From: Methylophilaceae bacterium UBA5127
GTDB lineage: Bacteria; Pseudomonadota; Gammaproteobacteria; Burkholderiales; Methylophilaceae
Direction of reading: 5' to 3'
DNA length: 7,804 nucleotides
Assembly (NCBI GenBank): GCA_002414145.1
Contig: DHYP01000025.1
Coordinates: 59,480-67,283, forward strand
A program made the translations under genes and the position numbers. How positions within the stretch are numbered: the stretch's first letter is position 1; the number at the start of each line of letters is the position of its first letter. A model generated the notes under the pieces. That model ran no database searches, was not told the DNA's origin, and was given only the letters and a program-made list of their open reading frames with translations. This document shows positions 1 through 6,300 of the stretch, piece by piece.

Positions 1-125
1 CTAAATTAGCGTCTGAGCAAGGCTTGGATGGCTTTAAAACGCTCATCAATACTGGGCGTGAAGGTGGGCAAGAAGTATTTCATTTGCATATGCATGTATT
101 TGGTGGCGGCTTGCCAAGTAAGTAG
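1..125 (+). CDS. HIT-family nucleotide-binding hydrolase, HinT-like (3' end only)
   Basis: This is the C-terminal 40 codons or so of a gene that begins before the window; the reading frame starts at base 3 and stops with TAG at 123-125. The visible end carries the histidine-triad signature HLHMHVFGG (bases 81-107), the nucleotide-phosphate-binding and catalytic motif of HIT proteins. The stretch before it ([19 protein letters not shown]) matches the HinT/protein kinase C inhibitor-like branch, which hydrolyses purine nucleoside phosphoramidates. The protein ends shortly after the motif, as HinT proteins do. The gene lies 20 nt before tatA on the same strand; a HIT gene between the histidine operon and tatABC is a common arrangement in betaproteobacteria, so it is probably cotranscribed with tatABC. 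The exact substrate cannot be told from this fragment. Confidence 0.9.
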   Translation, partial: KLASEQGLDGFKTLINTGREGGQEVFHLHMHVFGGGLPSK

Positions 126-145
126 ATAGAGTTAAGGAGAATAAA

Positions 146-358
146 ATGGGTTCATTCAGTTTATGGCATTGGTTGATCGTATTGCTTATCGTGGTATTGA
201 TTTTTGGCACAAAAAAATTAAAAAATATCGGCGGTGATTTAGGTGGCGCGGTAAATGAATTTAAAAAAGCGATGAAAGATGGGCAAGGTAACTCATCCTC
301 TCAGGATAGTCAGGGTACGACCATCGAAGGTGAAGTGGTCGATAAGACTAAGCAATAG
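146..358 (+). CDS. tatA: Sec-independent protein translocase subunit TatA
   Basis: TatA is the small inner-membrane subunit that oligomerises to let folded proteins with twin-arginine signals cross the membrane. The 70-residue product has the family layout: a short periplasmic N-terminus, one membrane segment at about residues 5-20, the hinge FGTKKL (F20-G21), an amphipathic helix at about 22-44, and a polar disordered tail. The length is normal. The ATG at 146 is preceded by a good ribosome binding site, AAGGAGA at 134-140. It opens a tatABC block with 9 nt to tatB and follows the HIT gene by 20 nt; no promoter is evident in that gap, so transcription probably comes from upstream of the window. 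TatA is distinguished from the related TatB by its short length, the FGTKKL hinge and its position. Confidence 0.96.
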   Translation: MGSFSLWHWLIVLLIVVLIFGTKKLKNIGGDLGGAVNEFKKAMKDGQGNSSSQDSQGTTIEGEVVDKTKQ

Positions 359-367
359 CAGATAGTT

Positions 368-802
368 GTGTTTGAAATTTCTTTCTCCGAGTTGATGGTG
401 GTTGCCGTTGTGGCGTTGCTGGTGATTGGTCCAGAAAAGCTACCTCAAGTCGCCAGAACGGTAGGTGCGCTTGTGGGGCGCTTGCAGCGCTTGATGGCGC
501 AAGTGAAGGACGAAGTCAATCGCGAAGTGCGCTTTGAGGAATTGCAGAAGCTGCAGCAAGAAGTTAAAGAGGCTACAACAAAAGCTGAAACCACTGTTAG
601 TACGCAAATCAATCAGTTTCAATCTGCAATTGAGCGACTTTCTGAAGAGCAGGACCAGCAGAAAAGACCAAAGCGTGTGGCTTCACAAACACGCACCAAA
701 AAACTTGCTTCGGAAAATACAGAGCTTATTAAAAAAAGTAGCCCAGATAAAAAATCGGGGTCAGTTAAAAAAACAAGCCCTGCTAAAAAAGTGGTGAGCT
801 AG
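368..802 (+). CDS. tatB: Sec-independent protein translocase subunit TatB
   Basis: TatB forms the receptor complex with TatC that binds twin-arginine signal peptides. The 144-residue product starts with MFEISFSELMVVAVVALLVIGPEKLP: a membrane segment at about 5-20 with the conserved Glu8, then the Gly21-Pro22 hinge and PEKLP typical of TatB. An amphipathic and partly coiled-coil region follows (about 28-95), then a Lys/Ser-rich tail (about 97-144) with repeated KK and SP pairs. The start is GTG at 368; it fits the family N-terminus exactly, but no clear Shine-Dalgarno sequence precedes it, so translation is probably coupled to tatA, whose stop is 9 nt upstream. TatC follows after 5 nt. The basic tail is longer and more lysine-rich than in E. 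coli TatB, where the C-terminal part is not essential. Confidence 0.95.
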   Translation: MFEISFSELMVVAVVALLVIGPEKLPQVARTVGALVGRLQRLMAQVKDEVNREVRFEELQKLQQEVKEATTKAETTVSTQINQFQSAIERLSEEQDQQKRPKRVASQTRTKKLASENTELIKKSSPDKKSGSVKKTSPAKKVVS

Positions 803-807
803 TTTAC

Positions 808-1539
808 ATGACGCCGACAGAGTCCTTTATATCGCACCTCATTGAGCTACGAAACCGTTTGTTGCGCATCGTCATTGGTTGGGTTGTCGTATTCATTGCT
901 TTGTTTCCATTTGCCAATAAAATTTACACCTTGCTAGCTACGCCTATGCTGACGAAGCTGCCAGCAGGTGCCCACATGATTGCCACAGCGGTGACTACGC
1001 CGTTTTTTGTACCGATGAAAGTCGCGATGATGGCTGCTTTTTTGATTTCATTACCGCATACGCTTTATCAGGCATGGGCATTTGTTGCACCAGGTTTATA
1101 TCCACACGAGAAGAAATTAATGTTGCCTACAATCGTGGCGGCAACACTACTATTTGTCACGGGAATGGCATTTGCTTATTTTGCAGTGTTCCCTGTTGTG
1201 TTTGGATTTGTTGTGGGAAGCGCTCCTGAGGGGGTGGCAGTGATGACAGATATTTCAGAGTATTTAGATTTTGTGATGACGCTATTTTTTGCGTTTGGCA
1301 CAGCATTTGAAGTACCCATTGCTGTTGTGCTGGCAACCCGATTTGGTTGGGTAACTGTAGCGCAATTAAAGGAGATGCGATCTTACGTGATTGTGGGCGC
1401 TTTTGTGGTAGGCGCGATTTTTACGCCACCCGATATCATTTCTCAGTTTATGCTTGCAATCCCATTGTGGATGTTATTTGAAATGGGATTGCTGGTTTCT
1501 CAACTCACTACCCCTAAACAAAACTCCATCAAGATTTAA
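808..1539 (+). CDS. tatC: Sec-independent protein translocase subunit TatC
   Basis: TatC is the polytopic inner-membrane core of the Tat translocase and reads the twin-arginine signal. The 243 residues hold six predicted membrane segments. Conserved positions are present two residues earlier than in E. coli TatC: Glu13 and Arg15 in HLIELRNRLL (cytoplasmic N-terminus), Pro46 in the first periplasmic loop, Phe92 in QAWAFVAPGLY, Glu101 in the cytoplasmic signal-binding loop, Glu168 in FEVP and Asp209 in TPPD. The protein is a little shorter than the E. coli one (258) because its cytoplasmic C-terminus is short. The ATG at 808 is 5 nt after tatB, with GGTGAG at 793-798 inside the tatB end as ribosome binding site. 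The gene ends 3 nt from the stop of the convergent protease gene, with no terminator between them. Confidence 0.97.
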   Translation: MTPTESFISHLIELRNRLLRIVIGWVVVFIALFPFANKIYTLLATPMLTKLPAGAHMIATAVTTPFFVPMKVAMMAAFLISLPHTLYQAWAFVAPGLYPHEKKLMLPTIVAATLLFVTGMAFAYFAVFPVVFGFVVGSAPEGVAVMTDISEYLDFVMTLFFAFGTAFEVPIAVVLATRFGWVTVAQLKEMRSYVIVGAFVVGAIFTPPDIISQFMLAIPLWMLFEMGLLVSQLTTPKQNSIKI

Positions 1540-1542
1540 AAA

Positions 1543-2703
1543 TTATCTTTTTGCTGTGATTGGTTTAGGGCGTTTACCCACGGTGATTTCAATGATAATG
1601 AGTTTTCCCTCACGCATAATCCCAAGCTTTGCTTTTTGTGTTGGTTTGAGCGTAGCAATTAGGTTTAGCATAGATTCGCTGTCTTTCACCTCTTCATTAT
1701 TGATGGAGACTAAAATATCACCAGGCCTAAGTCCAGAAAGATCAGCAGGACTATTTCTTAATACGCCTGCAATTAATGCACCGTCAGTTTTTTTCAGTCT
1801 AAATGATTCTGCTAACTCAGGCGTAATGTCTTGAGCTTCGATGCCAATCCATCCTCGCGTAACGCCGCCAGTTGAAGAAATTTGCTCCATGACTTGTTTT
1901 GCAATGCTGACAGGAATAGCAAACCCAATACCCATGCTACCGCCACTCCGTGAATAAATAGCACTGTTAATGCCGATGAGATTGCCATCTACATCAATCA
2001 GTGCGCCTCCTGAGTTGCCCGGGTTGATAGAAGCATCGGTTTGAATAAAGTTTTCAAAAGTATTGATGCCCAAATGACTGCGACCTAATGCACTCACAAT
2101 GCCTTGCGTGACTGTTTGACCAACGCCAAATGGATTGCCGATTGCTAGTGCAACGTCACCAACCTTGAGTTGATTGTTGTCAGCAAATGTCACGGCAGGT
2201 AGGTTTTCAGCATCTACTTTAAGCACTGCCAAATCGGTTTCTGGGTCGGTGCCAACCACTTTTGCAGAAAACTTGCGGCCGTCCGCTAGTGCAACTTCAA
2301 TCTCATCGGCTGAACTGACAACGTGGTTATTGGTTAAGATGAGACCTTGTTCGCTGACAATGACGCCACTACCTAAACTGCTCTCTGTTTGCGATTCGTC
2401 ATCGTCTTGTTGATCGCCAAAAAAATGGCGAAAGAGTGGATCATCTTTAAACTGCTGATTGGGTGAGCTGATCTCTTTTTTACTTGAAGTAAATATATTA
2501 ACGACAGAAGGCATCGCTTTTTTAGCAGCGTTGCTATAGCTGGATTTTTGGTTTAGCAAGGGCTGTGTGACAGCTTGAACCTGTTTAACGATGACAGGTG
2601 TGGGCTTGGGTTCAAGCATGTTCGGATAAAAAATCCTTAAAACAAACAGAACACCTAAGCAGACCGTCACGGATTGTGCAAAAATAAGCCAAATTTTACG
2701 CAT
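1543..2703 (-). CDS. Membrane-anchored periplasmic trypsin-like serine protease, single PDZ (DegS/HtrA family)
   Basis: This is an HtrA-family protease of periplasmic quality control. Numbering below counts from a TTG at 2712; the ATG at 2703 is residue 4 and is preferred because neither start has a clear ribosome binding site. An uncleaved-looking membrane anchor (about residues 6-28) is followed by a linker and the protease domain (about 58-280). The catalytic triad is visible: His130 in LTNNHVV, Asp160 in TDLAVLKV and Ser234 in NPGNSGGAL. A short acidic loop (QQDDDESQTE, 101-110) precedes the domain's first conserved block. One PDZ domain follows (about 287-380). One PDZ plus an anchor is the DegS arrangement; DegP/DegQ have a cleaved signal and two PDZ domains. 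Betaproteobacterial members are often labelled Do/DegQ. The gene converges on tatC and diverges from the Nif3-like gene. No sigma-E or anti-sigma gene is in view, so a DegS role in sigma-E signalling is unproven. Confidence 0.93.
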   Translation of the reverse strand: MRKIWLIFAQSVTVCLGVLFVLRIFYPNMLEPKPTPVIVKQVQAVTQPLLNQKSSYSNAAKKAMPSVVNIFTSSKKEISSPNQQFKDDPLFRHFFGDQQDDDESQTESSLGSGVIVSEQGLILTNNHVVSSADEIEVALADGRKFSAKVVGTDPETDLAVLKVDAENLPAVTFADNNQLKVGDVALAIGNPFGVGQTVTQGIVSALGRSHLGINTFENFIQTDASINPGNSGGALIDVDGNLIGINSAIYSRSGGSMGIGFAIPVSIAKQVMEQISSTGGVTRGWIGIEAQDITPELAESFRLKKTDGALIAGVLRNSPADLSGLRPGDILVSINNEEVKDSESMLNLIATLKPTQKAKLGIMREGKLIIIEITVGKRPKPITAKR

Positions 2704-2752
2704 GTCAAGCAAATAAGTTGAATAATACGACTGTAAGTATATGGGAAAATCT
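2704..2752. promoter_or_regulatory. Divergent intergenic region with overlapping -10-like elements
   Basis: Only 49 nt separate the preferred starts of the DegS-like gene (minus) and the Nif3-like gene (plus), so promoters for both must lie here or inside the neighbouring coding ends. The A/T stretch at 2721-2727 reads AATAAT on the plus strand and TATTAT on the minus strand, each one base from the -10 consensus. Placing starts of transcription about seven bases further gives short leaders in both directions. No convincing -35 element was found at the right distance on either strand, so this is a weak prediction. Confidence 0.3.
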
Positions 2753-3499
2753 ATGAAATTGAACGAGTTGAATGCATATTTATCGCAAATTATGCAACCA
2801 GAACGCTTTGCTGACTATTGTCCTAATGGCCTACAAATTGAAGGCAAGTCAGATATACATAAAATTGTGACGGGTGTGACCGCGAGTTACGACCTCATAC
2901 AAGCTGCTATTGAAAGTAATGCGGATGCGATATTGGTGCATCATGGGTACTTTTGGCGCGGGGAGACGCAGGTGTTAACTGGCCTTAAAAAACGCAGGAT
3001 TCAGACGTTGTTGGAACATGATATTAGCTTATTTGCATATCACTTACCTTTAGATGCACATCCTGAGTATGGTAATAATGTGATGCTCGGGCAACAGCTC
3101 GGTTTGGATATCACGCGATGGCTAGATGATAAGGGAATGTTGCCGTACTCTGAATTAGCGCATCCGATGACACTGGAGAAGTTAGCTGAGCAAGTAAAGT
3201 TGGTGCTAAATAGGTCGCCGCAAATCATTGGCGATACAAATCGTTTGGTTAAAACCGTTGCTTGGTGTACTGGCGCTGCGCAAGGATATATTGACCAGGC
3301 GATAGCAGCGGAGGTGGACGTATATATAAGTGGAGAAATTTCAGAACAAACTGTGCATGCGGTGCGAGAATCTAATACGGCCTATATTGCGGCAGGACAT
3401 CATGCGACAGAGCGTTATGGCGTGAAAGCGCTGGGCGAGCACTTGGCGCAAATGTTTTCAATTTCACATGAATTTATTGATATACACAATCCTGTTTAG
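2753..3499 (+). CDS. Nif3/YbgI family dinuclear metal-binding protein
   Basis: Members of the Nif3-like (DUF34, YbgI/YqfO) family are conserved proteins with a two-metal centre; a GTP cyclohydrolase I type 2 label is often used but the true role is unsettled. The metal ligands expected from E. coli YbgI are present: His63-His64 in LVHHGYFW, Asp101 in LPLDAHPEYGNN, and His216 with Glu220 in AAGHHATERYG. Other family blocks are DYCPNGLQIEGK (21-32), IVTGVTAS (38-45) and YISGEISEQT (191-200). I chose the ATG at 2753, giving 248 residues, because that N-terminus aligns without gaps to the 247-residue E. coli YbgI and has GGGA about 7 nt upstream. An ATG at 2741 would add four residues (MGKS). The gene stands between a divergent protease gene and petABC; the stop codon abuts an FNR-like operator for petA. 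Confidence 0.92.
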   Translation: MKLNELNAYLSQIMQPERFADYCPNGLQIEGKSDIHKIVTGVTASYDLIQAAIESNADAILVHHGYFWRGETQVLTGLKKRRIQTLLEHDISLFAYHLPLDAHPEYGNNVMLGQQLGLDITRWLDDKGMLPYSELAHPMTLEKLAEQVKLVLNRSPQIIGDTNRLVKTVAWCTGAAQGYIDQAIAAEVDVYISGEISEQTVHAVRESNTAYIAAGHHATERYGVKALGEHLAQMFSISHEFIDIHNPV

Positions 3500-3513
3500 T
3501 TGATATATATCAA
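3500..3513. promoter_or_regulatory. FNR/Anr-type operator (perfect palindrome) upstream of petABC
   Basis: TTGATATATATCAA is a perfect 14-bp palindrome and matches the FNR/Anr consensus TTGAT-N4-ATCAA at every fixed position. It begins on the base after the Nif3-like stop codon. Its centre (3506.5) lies about 60-61 bp upstream of the start of transcription predicted from the TATAAT at 3555-3560, which is the classic class I activator position. The match and spacing are seen directly; that an FNR, Anr or Dnr regulator binds it is inferred. Confidence 0.7.
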
Positions 3514-3531
3514 TAGCTTATTTAAATAAAT

Positions 3532-3560
3532 TTGGATTAGCCTGTAAAGAAATGTATAAT
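3532..3560 (+). promoter_or_regulatory. Predicted sigma-70 promoter of petABC
   Basis: A perfect -10 hexamer TATAAT (3555-3560) lies 17 bp downstream of TTGGAT (3532-3537), which keeps only the TTG of the -35 consensus. A weak -35 with a perfect -10 suits an activator-dependent promoter, and the FNR-like box sits upstream at the right distance. Transcription would begin near 3567, giving a leader of about 50 nt before petA. Confidence 0.65.
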
Positions 3561-3586
3561 GTTGCTTTTATTGCCAATATTAAAAA

Positions 3587-3603
3587 TTGCTTCAAAAGAG
3601 CAA
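3587..3603 (+). other. Possible hairpin in the petA 5' leader
   Basis: TTGCT (3587-3591) and AGCAA (3599-3603) can pair around a 7-nt loop, with one further G-U pair inside. The hairpin would end 3 nt before the ribosome binding site AAAGGA (3607-3612). It has no following T run, so it is not a terminator; an effect on petA translation or mRNA stability is possible but the stem is short and may be chance. Confidence 0.25.
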
Positions 3604-3617
3604 GTTAAAGGAAATCC

Positions 3618-4241
3618 ATGTCAGATAACAAAAATGACACTTCTAGCGGGCTATCGTTTCAGCAGCCGTCAGCAATTGATTTAGAAAAACGTAAATTTTT
3701 AATTACAGCCACAGCTGCGACTGGTGCCGTCGGTGCGGCTGCCATGGCTGTGCCTTTCGTGGGTAGCATGCTGCCGAGTGAAAGAGCTAAAGCTGCTGGT
3801 GCGCCCGTGGAGGTGGATATCAGTAAGATTGAGCCTGGCAGCATGATGACCGCAGAGTGGCGTGGGCAGCCTGTGTGGATTATACATCGTACTGATGAGA
3901 TGATTGCCAAGTTAGACCATCACGCGGATCAGCTTTCTGATCCTAGCATGGATGTGCCGCAACAACCAGATTATTGTAAAAACAAAGGGCGTGCAATAAA
4001 CGCGAATTATGCAGTAATGTTGGGCGTGTGTACGCATTTGGGGTGTTCGCCAAATCCTAATTTTGCGATTACAGCAGATTGGGATGGTGGTTTCGTTTGT
4101 CCGTGTCATGGCTCTAAATTCGATTTGTCAGGTCGTGTGTTTAAAGGCTCTCCAGCGCCTACCAATTTAGTGGTGCCACCACATCAATATCTTACTGAGA
4201 CAACGCTTCTGATCGGTGTTGATGGAAAGACGGAGGCTTAA
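3618..4241 (+). CDS. petA: Ubiquinol-cytochrome c reductase, Rieske iron-sulfur subunit
   Basis: The Rieske protein carries the 2Fe-2S cluster that takes the first electron from quinol at the Qo site of the bc1 complex and passes it to cytochrome c1. The 207 residues contain both cluster boxes: CTHLGC (138-143) and CPCHGS (161-166). Ligands are Cys138, His140, Cys161 and His164; Cys143 and Cys163 form the usual disulfide. The N-terminal anchor (about 26-48) follows the Tat-type signal EKRKFLIT (23-30), in which the first arginine of the usual pair is Lys24. A hinge rich in Ala/Gly (about 57-63) joins it to the cluster domain, as in other proteobacteria. An additional cysteine, Cys120, lies in the loop before the first box. 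The ATG at 3618 has AAAGGA at 3607-3612. It opens petABC; petB starts 3 nt after its stop. Confidence 0.97.
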   Translation: MSDNKNDTSSGLSFQQPSAIDLEKRKFLITATAATGAVGAAAMAVPFVGSMLPSERAKAAGAPVEVDISKIEPGSMMTAEWRGQPVWIIHRTDEMIAKLDHHADQLSDPSMDVPQQPDYCKNKGRAINANYAVMLGVCTHLGCSPNPNFAITADWDGGFVCPCHGSKFDLSGRVFKGSPAPTNLVVPPHQYLTETTLLIGVDGKTEA

Positions 4242-4244
4242 ATC

Positions 4245-5552
4245 ATGGCAGATAAAAAAATAGCAGGTGTTGGTGGTGTAATGGCGAGTCTAGTGGATTG
4301 GGTTGATGCACGCTTTCCATTGACCAGCAATATTAAGAACCATCTCACTGAATATTACGCACCAAAAAATTTCAATTTTTGGTACTTCTTTGGATCGCTA
4401 GCGTTATTGGTGTTGGTGATGCAAATTGTGACAGGCATCTTTTTAACCATGCACTACAAGCCAGATGCGCTACAGGCATTTGCCTCCGTGGAATACATCA
4501 TGCGTGATGTGTTTGGCGGAAATATCATCCGCTATATGCACTCAACTGGCGCGTCTATGTTTTTTGTAGTGGTGTATTTGCACATGTTTCGTGGTGTGAT
4601 ATATGGCTCATATCGCAATCCGAGAGAATTGATTTGGCTGTTTGGTGTGGGTATTTTCTTGGTGCTAATGGGTGAGGCATTTTTCGGCTATCTATTGCCC
4701 TGGGGTCAAATGTCATATTGGGGTGCGCAAGTGATTGTTAACTTGTTCTCTACCATTCCTTTTATTGGCCCAGACTTGTCTGAATGGTTGCGTGGCGATT
4801 ACTTGATTTCTGATGCTACGCTAAATCGTTTCTTTGCTTTTCATGTGATTGCGCTACCTATGGTGTTGCTAGGGCTGGTTGCGGTACACATTCTCGCTTT
4901 GCACGAGGTGGGTTCCAACAATCCTGATGGAGTTGAAATCAAAGAGAAGAAGGATAAAAAAACAGGTATACCACTGGACGGCATTCCATTTCATCCCTAT
5001 TACACGGTGAAGGATTTGGTAGGGGTGGTGGTGTTTCTAATGGTGTTTGCAGCTATCGTGTTTTTTGCACCAGAGATGGGTGGTTATTTCTTAGAGGCAA
5101 ACAATTTTGTGCCTGCTAATCCAATGGTTACACCAAATCATATTGCGCCAGTGTGGTATTTCACGCAGTATTACTCGATTTTGCGTGCAGTGCCTCCGAT
5201 CGGTATTTCACAATTCCCAGGTGTGGTAGCAATGGGTTTGTCAGTGGTGGTTTTTGCCTTTTTACCATGGCTGGATAGAAGTCCAGTAAAGTCGATTCGA
5301 TATCGTGGCACACTGTATAAGCGCTGGCTCGCAGCGTTTGTCGTGAGTTTCTTTGTGCTAGGGTATCTTGGTACTGTGCCTTCTAATGTTTGGGGTACGT
5401 TCAGTGCCGAAACGCCCTTGGTTGGTGGGATGGATTATGCTAAGTTGGTCGCACAGATATTTACGGTGGTTTACTTCCTATTTTTCATCCTCATGCCGTG
5501 GTATACCAAAAAAGATAAAACTAAGCCAGTGCCAGAAAGGGTGACGTATTAA
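4245..5552 (+). CDS. petB: Ubiquinol-cytochrome c reductase, cytochrome b subunit
   Basis: Cytochrome b is the membrane core of the bc1 complex, with two b haems and the Qo and Qi quinone sites. The 435 residues hold about eight membrane helices. Haem ligands are His99 and His113 (helix B) and His200 and His215 (helix D). The second pair is 15 residues apart, as in cytochrome b6, not 14 as in mitochondrial cytochrome b. The Qo motif is PVWY (302-305), where mitochondria have PEWY; LPWGQMSYWGA (151-161) and HEVGSNNPDG (220-229) are further family blocks. The protein is continuous in one chain, unlike split b6/subunit IV. The ATG at 4245 follows petA by 3 nt, with a strong GGAGG at 4232-4236 inside the petA end. 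The petC start is 1 nt after the stop. The symbol petB is used for this gene in proteobacteria; fbcB is an alternative. Confidence 0.97.
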   Translation: MADKKIAGVGGVMASLVDWVDARFPLTSNIKNHLTEYYAPKNFNFWYFFGSLALLVLVMQIVTGIFLTMHYKPDALQAFASVEYIMRDVFGGNIIRYMHSTGASMFFVVVYLHMFRGVIYGSYRNPRELIWLFGVGIFLVLMGEAFFGYLLPWGQMSYWGAQVIVNLFSTIPFIGPDLSEWLRGDYLISDATLNRFFAFHVIALPMVLLGLVAVHILALHEVGSNNPDGVEIKEKKDKKTGIPLDGIPFHPYYTVKDLVGVVVFLMVFAAIVFFAPEMGGYFLEANNFVPANPMVTPNHIAPVWYFTQYYSILRAVPPIGISQFPGVVAMGLSVVVFAFLPWLDRSPVKSIRYRGTLYKRWLAAFVVSFFVLGYLGTVPSNVWGTFSAETPLVGGMDYAKLVAQIFTVVYFLFFILMPWYTKKDKTKPVPERVTY

Positions 5553-5553
5553 T

Positions 5554-6249
5554 ATGAGAAATATTTTAATCAGTATATTGCTGGCATTGCCCCTAGTTGG
5601 TTTTGCGAATGAGATGGTCATTAAAGAAAAAGCACCAGTGGATTTGAGCAATCATGAGTCCTTGCAGCGCGGTGCTAGAACCTTCGTGAATTATTGCCTA
5701 AATTGTCACAGTGCCAACTACATGCGCTATAACCGTATGCGTGATATTGGCTTAACAGAAAAGCAAATTAAAGACAATTTGCTTTTTGCGGGCGAAAAGG
5801 TAGGCGATACCATGACTGTTGCGATGAATCCAAAAGATGCTAAAAGATGGTTTGGTGCCGCACCTCCGGATCTGTCGGTCGAAGTGCGCGCACGTGGGGC
5901 GGATTGGGTATATGCTTATTTGCGTGGTTTTTATAAAGATGAGACGCGGCCTACAGGTTGGAATAATGCTGTCTTTGATAAAGTCGCAATGCCGCATATT
6001 TTGTACGAGTTACAAGGTGTGCAAGTGCTCAATCATGAAACGCATGAGTTGGAACTGGTTAAGTCTGGAAAGCTGAGTCCTGCCGAATACAATGCAATGG
6101 TCGGCGATTTGACAAACTATCTTGCTTTTATGTCTGAACCAGCCAAGTTAAATCGTATTCATATCGGCATTTGGGTCATATTGTTTTTAGGCGTGATGCT
6201 GGTACTCGTAAAAAAAATCAAAGCCGAGTATTGGAAAGATATTAAGTAA
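5554..6249 (+). CDS. petC: Ubiquinol-cytochrome c reductase, cytochrome c1 subunit
   Basis: Cytochrome c1 receives electrons from the Rieske cluster and reduces a soluble or membrane c-type cytochrome in the periplasm. The 231 residues start with a Sec signal peptide (hydrophobic 4-15, likely cleavage after GFA at 16-18). The haem c site is CLNCH (Cys48, Cys51, His52). The conserved APPDLS block is at 103-108, and the likely sixth ligand is Met146 in VAMPH. The C-terminal anchor lies at about 204-220, followed by a basic cytoplasmic end; this keeps the haem domain periplasmic. The length is at the short end for cytochrome c1 (R. capsulatus and mitochondrial forms are longer), as is usual in beta- and gammaproteobacteria. 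The ATG at 5554 is 1 nt after petB, with AAAGGGTG within the petB end as ribosome binding site, so translation is probably coupled. Confidence 0.96.
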   Translation: MRNILISILLALPLVGFANEMVIKEKAPVDLSNHESLQRGARTFVNYCLNCHSANYMRYNRMRDIGLTEKQIKDNLLFAGEKVGDTMTVAMNPKDAKRWFGAAPPDLSVEVRARGADWVYAYLRGFYKDETRPTGWNNAVFDKVAMPHILYELQGVQVLNHETHELELVKSGKLSPAEYNAMVGDLTNYLAFMSEPAKLNRIHIGIWVILFLGVMLVLVKKIKAEYWKDIK

Positions 6250-6300
6250 GTTCTAACTGGAGCTTGCTAAAGTTGTTTAACTAGAAAGAATTATAAAATT

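Noticed and set aside
534..797. An 87-codon plus-strand open frame inside tatB
   Set aside because: It is a frame-shifted shadow of the lysine-rich tatB end; its basic composition follows from the A-rich DNA.
1454..1834. A 126-codon plus-strand open frame across the tatC end and the protease gene
   Set aside because: It overlaps two strongly supported genes, lies antisense to the PDZ region of the protease, and has no recognisable family features.
3659..4109. Several minus-strand open frames inside petA
   Set aside because: They are antisense shadows of a clearly identified Rieske gene and lack ribosome binding sites or family motifs.
6255..6274. Interrupted palindrome AACT-AGC/GCT-AGTT after petC, considered as a terminator or operator
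   Set aside because: Pairing is broken by a 2x2 internal loop, the hairpin loop is only 2 nt, and no T run follows.
6264..6297. TTGCTA/TTGTTT with TATAAA before sspA, considered as a promoter
   Set aside because: The spacers would be 22 or 13 bp, and transcription would start at about the ATG, so no reliable promoter can be called.
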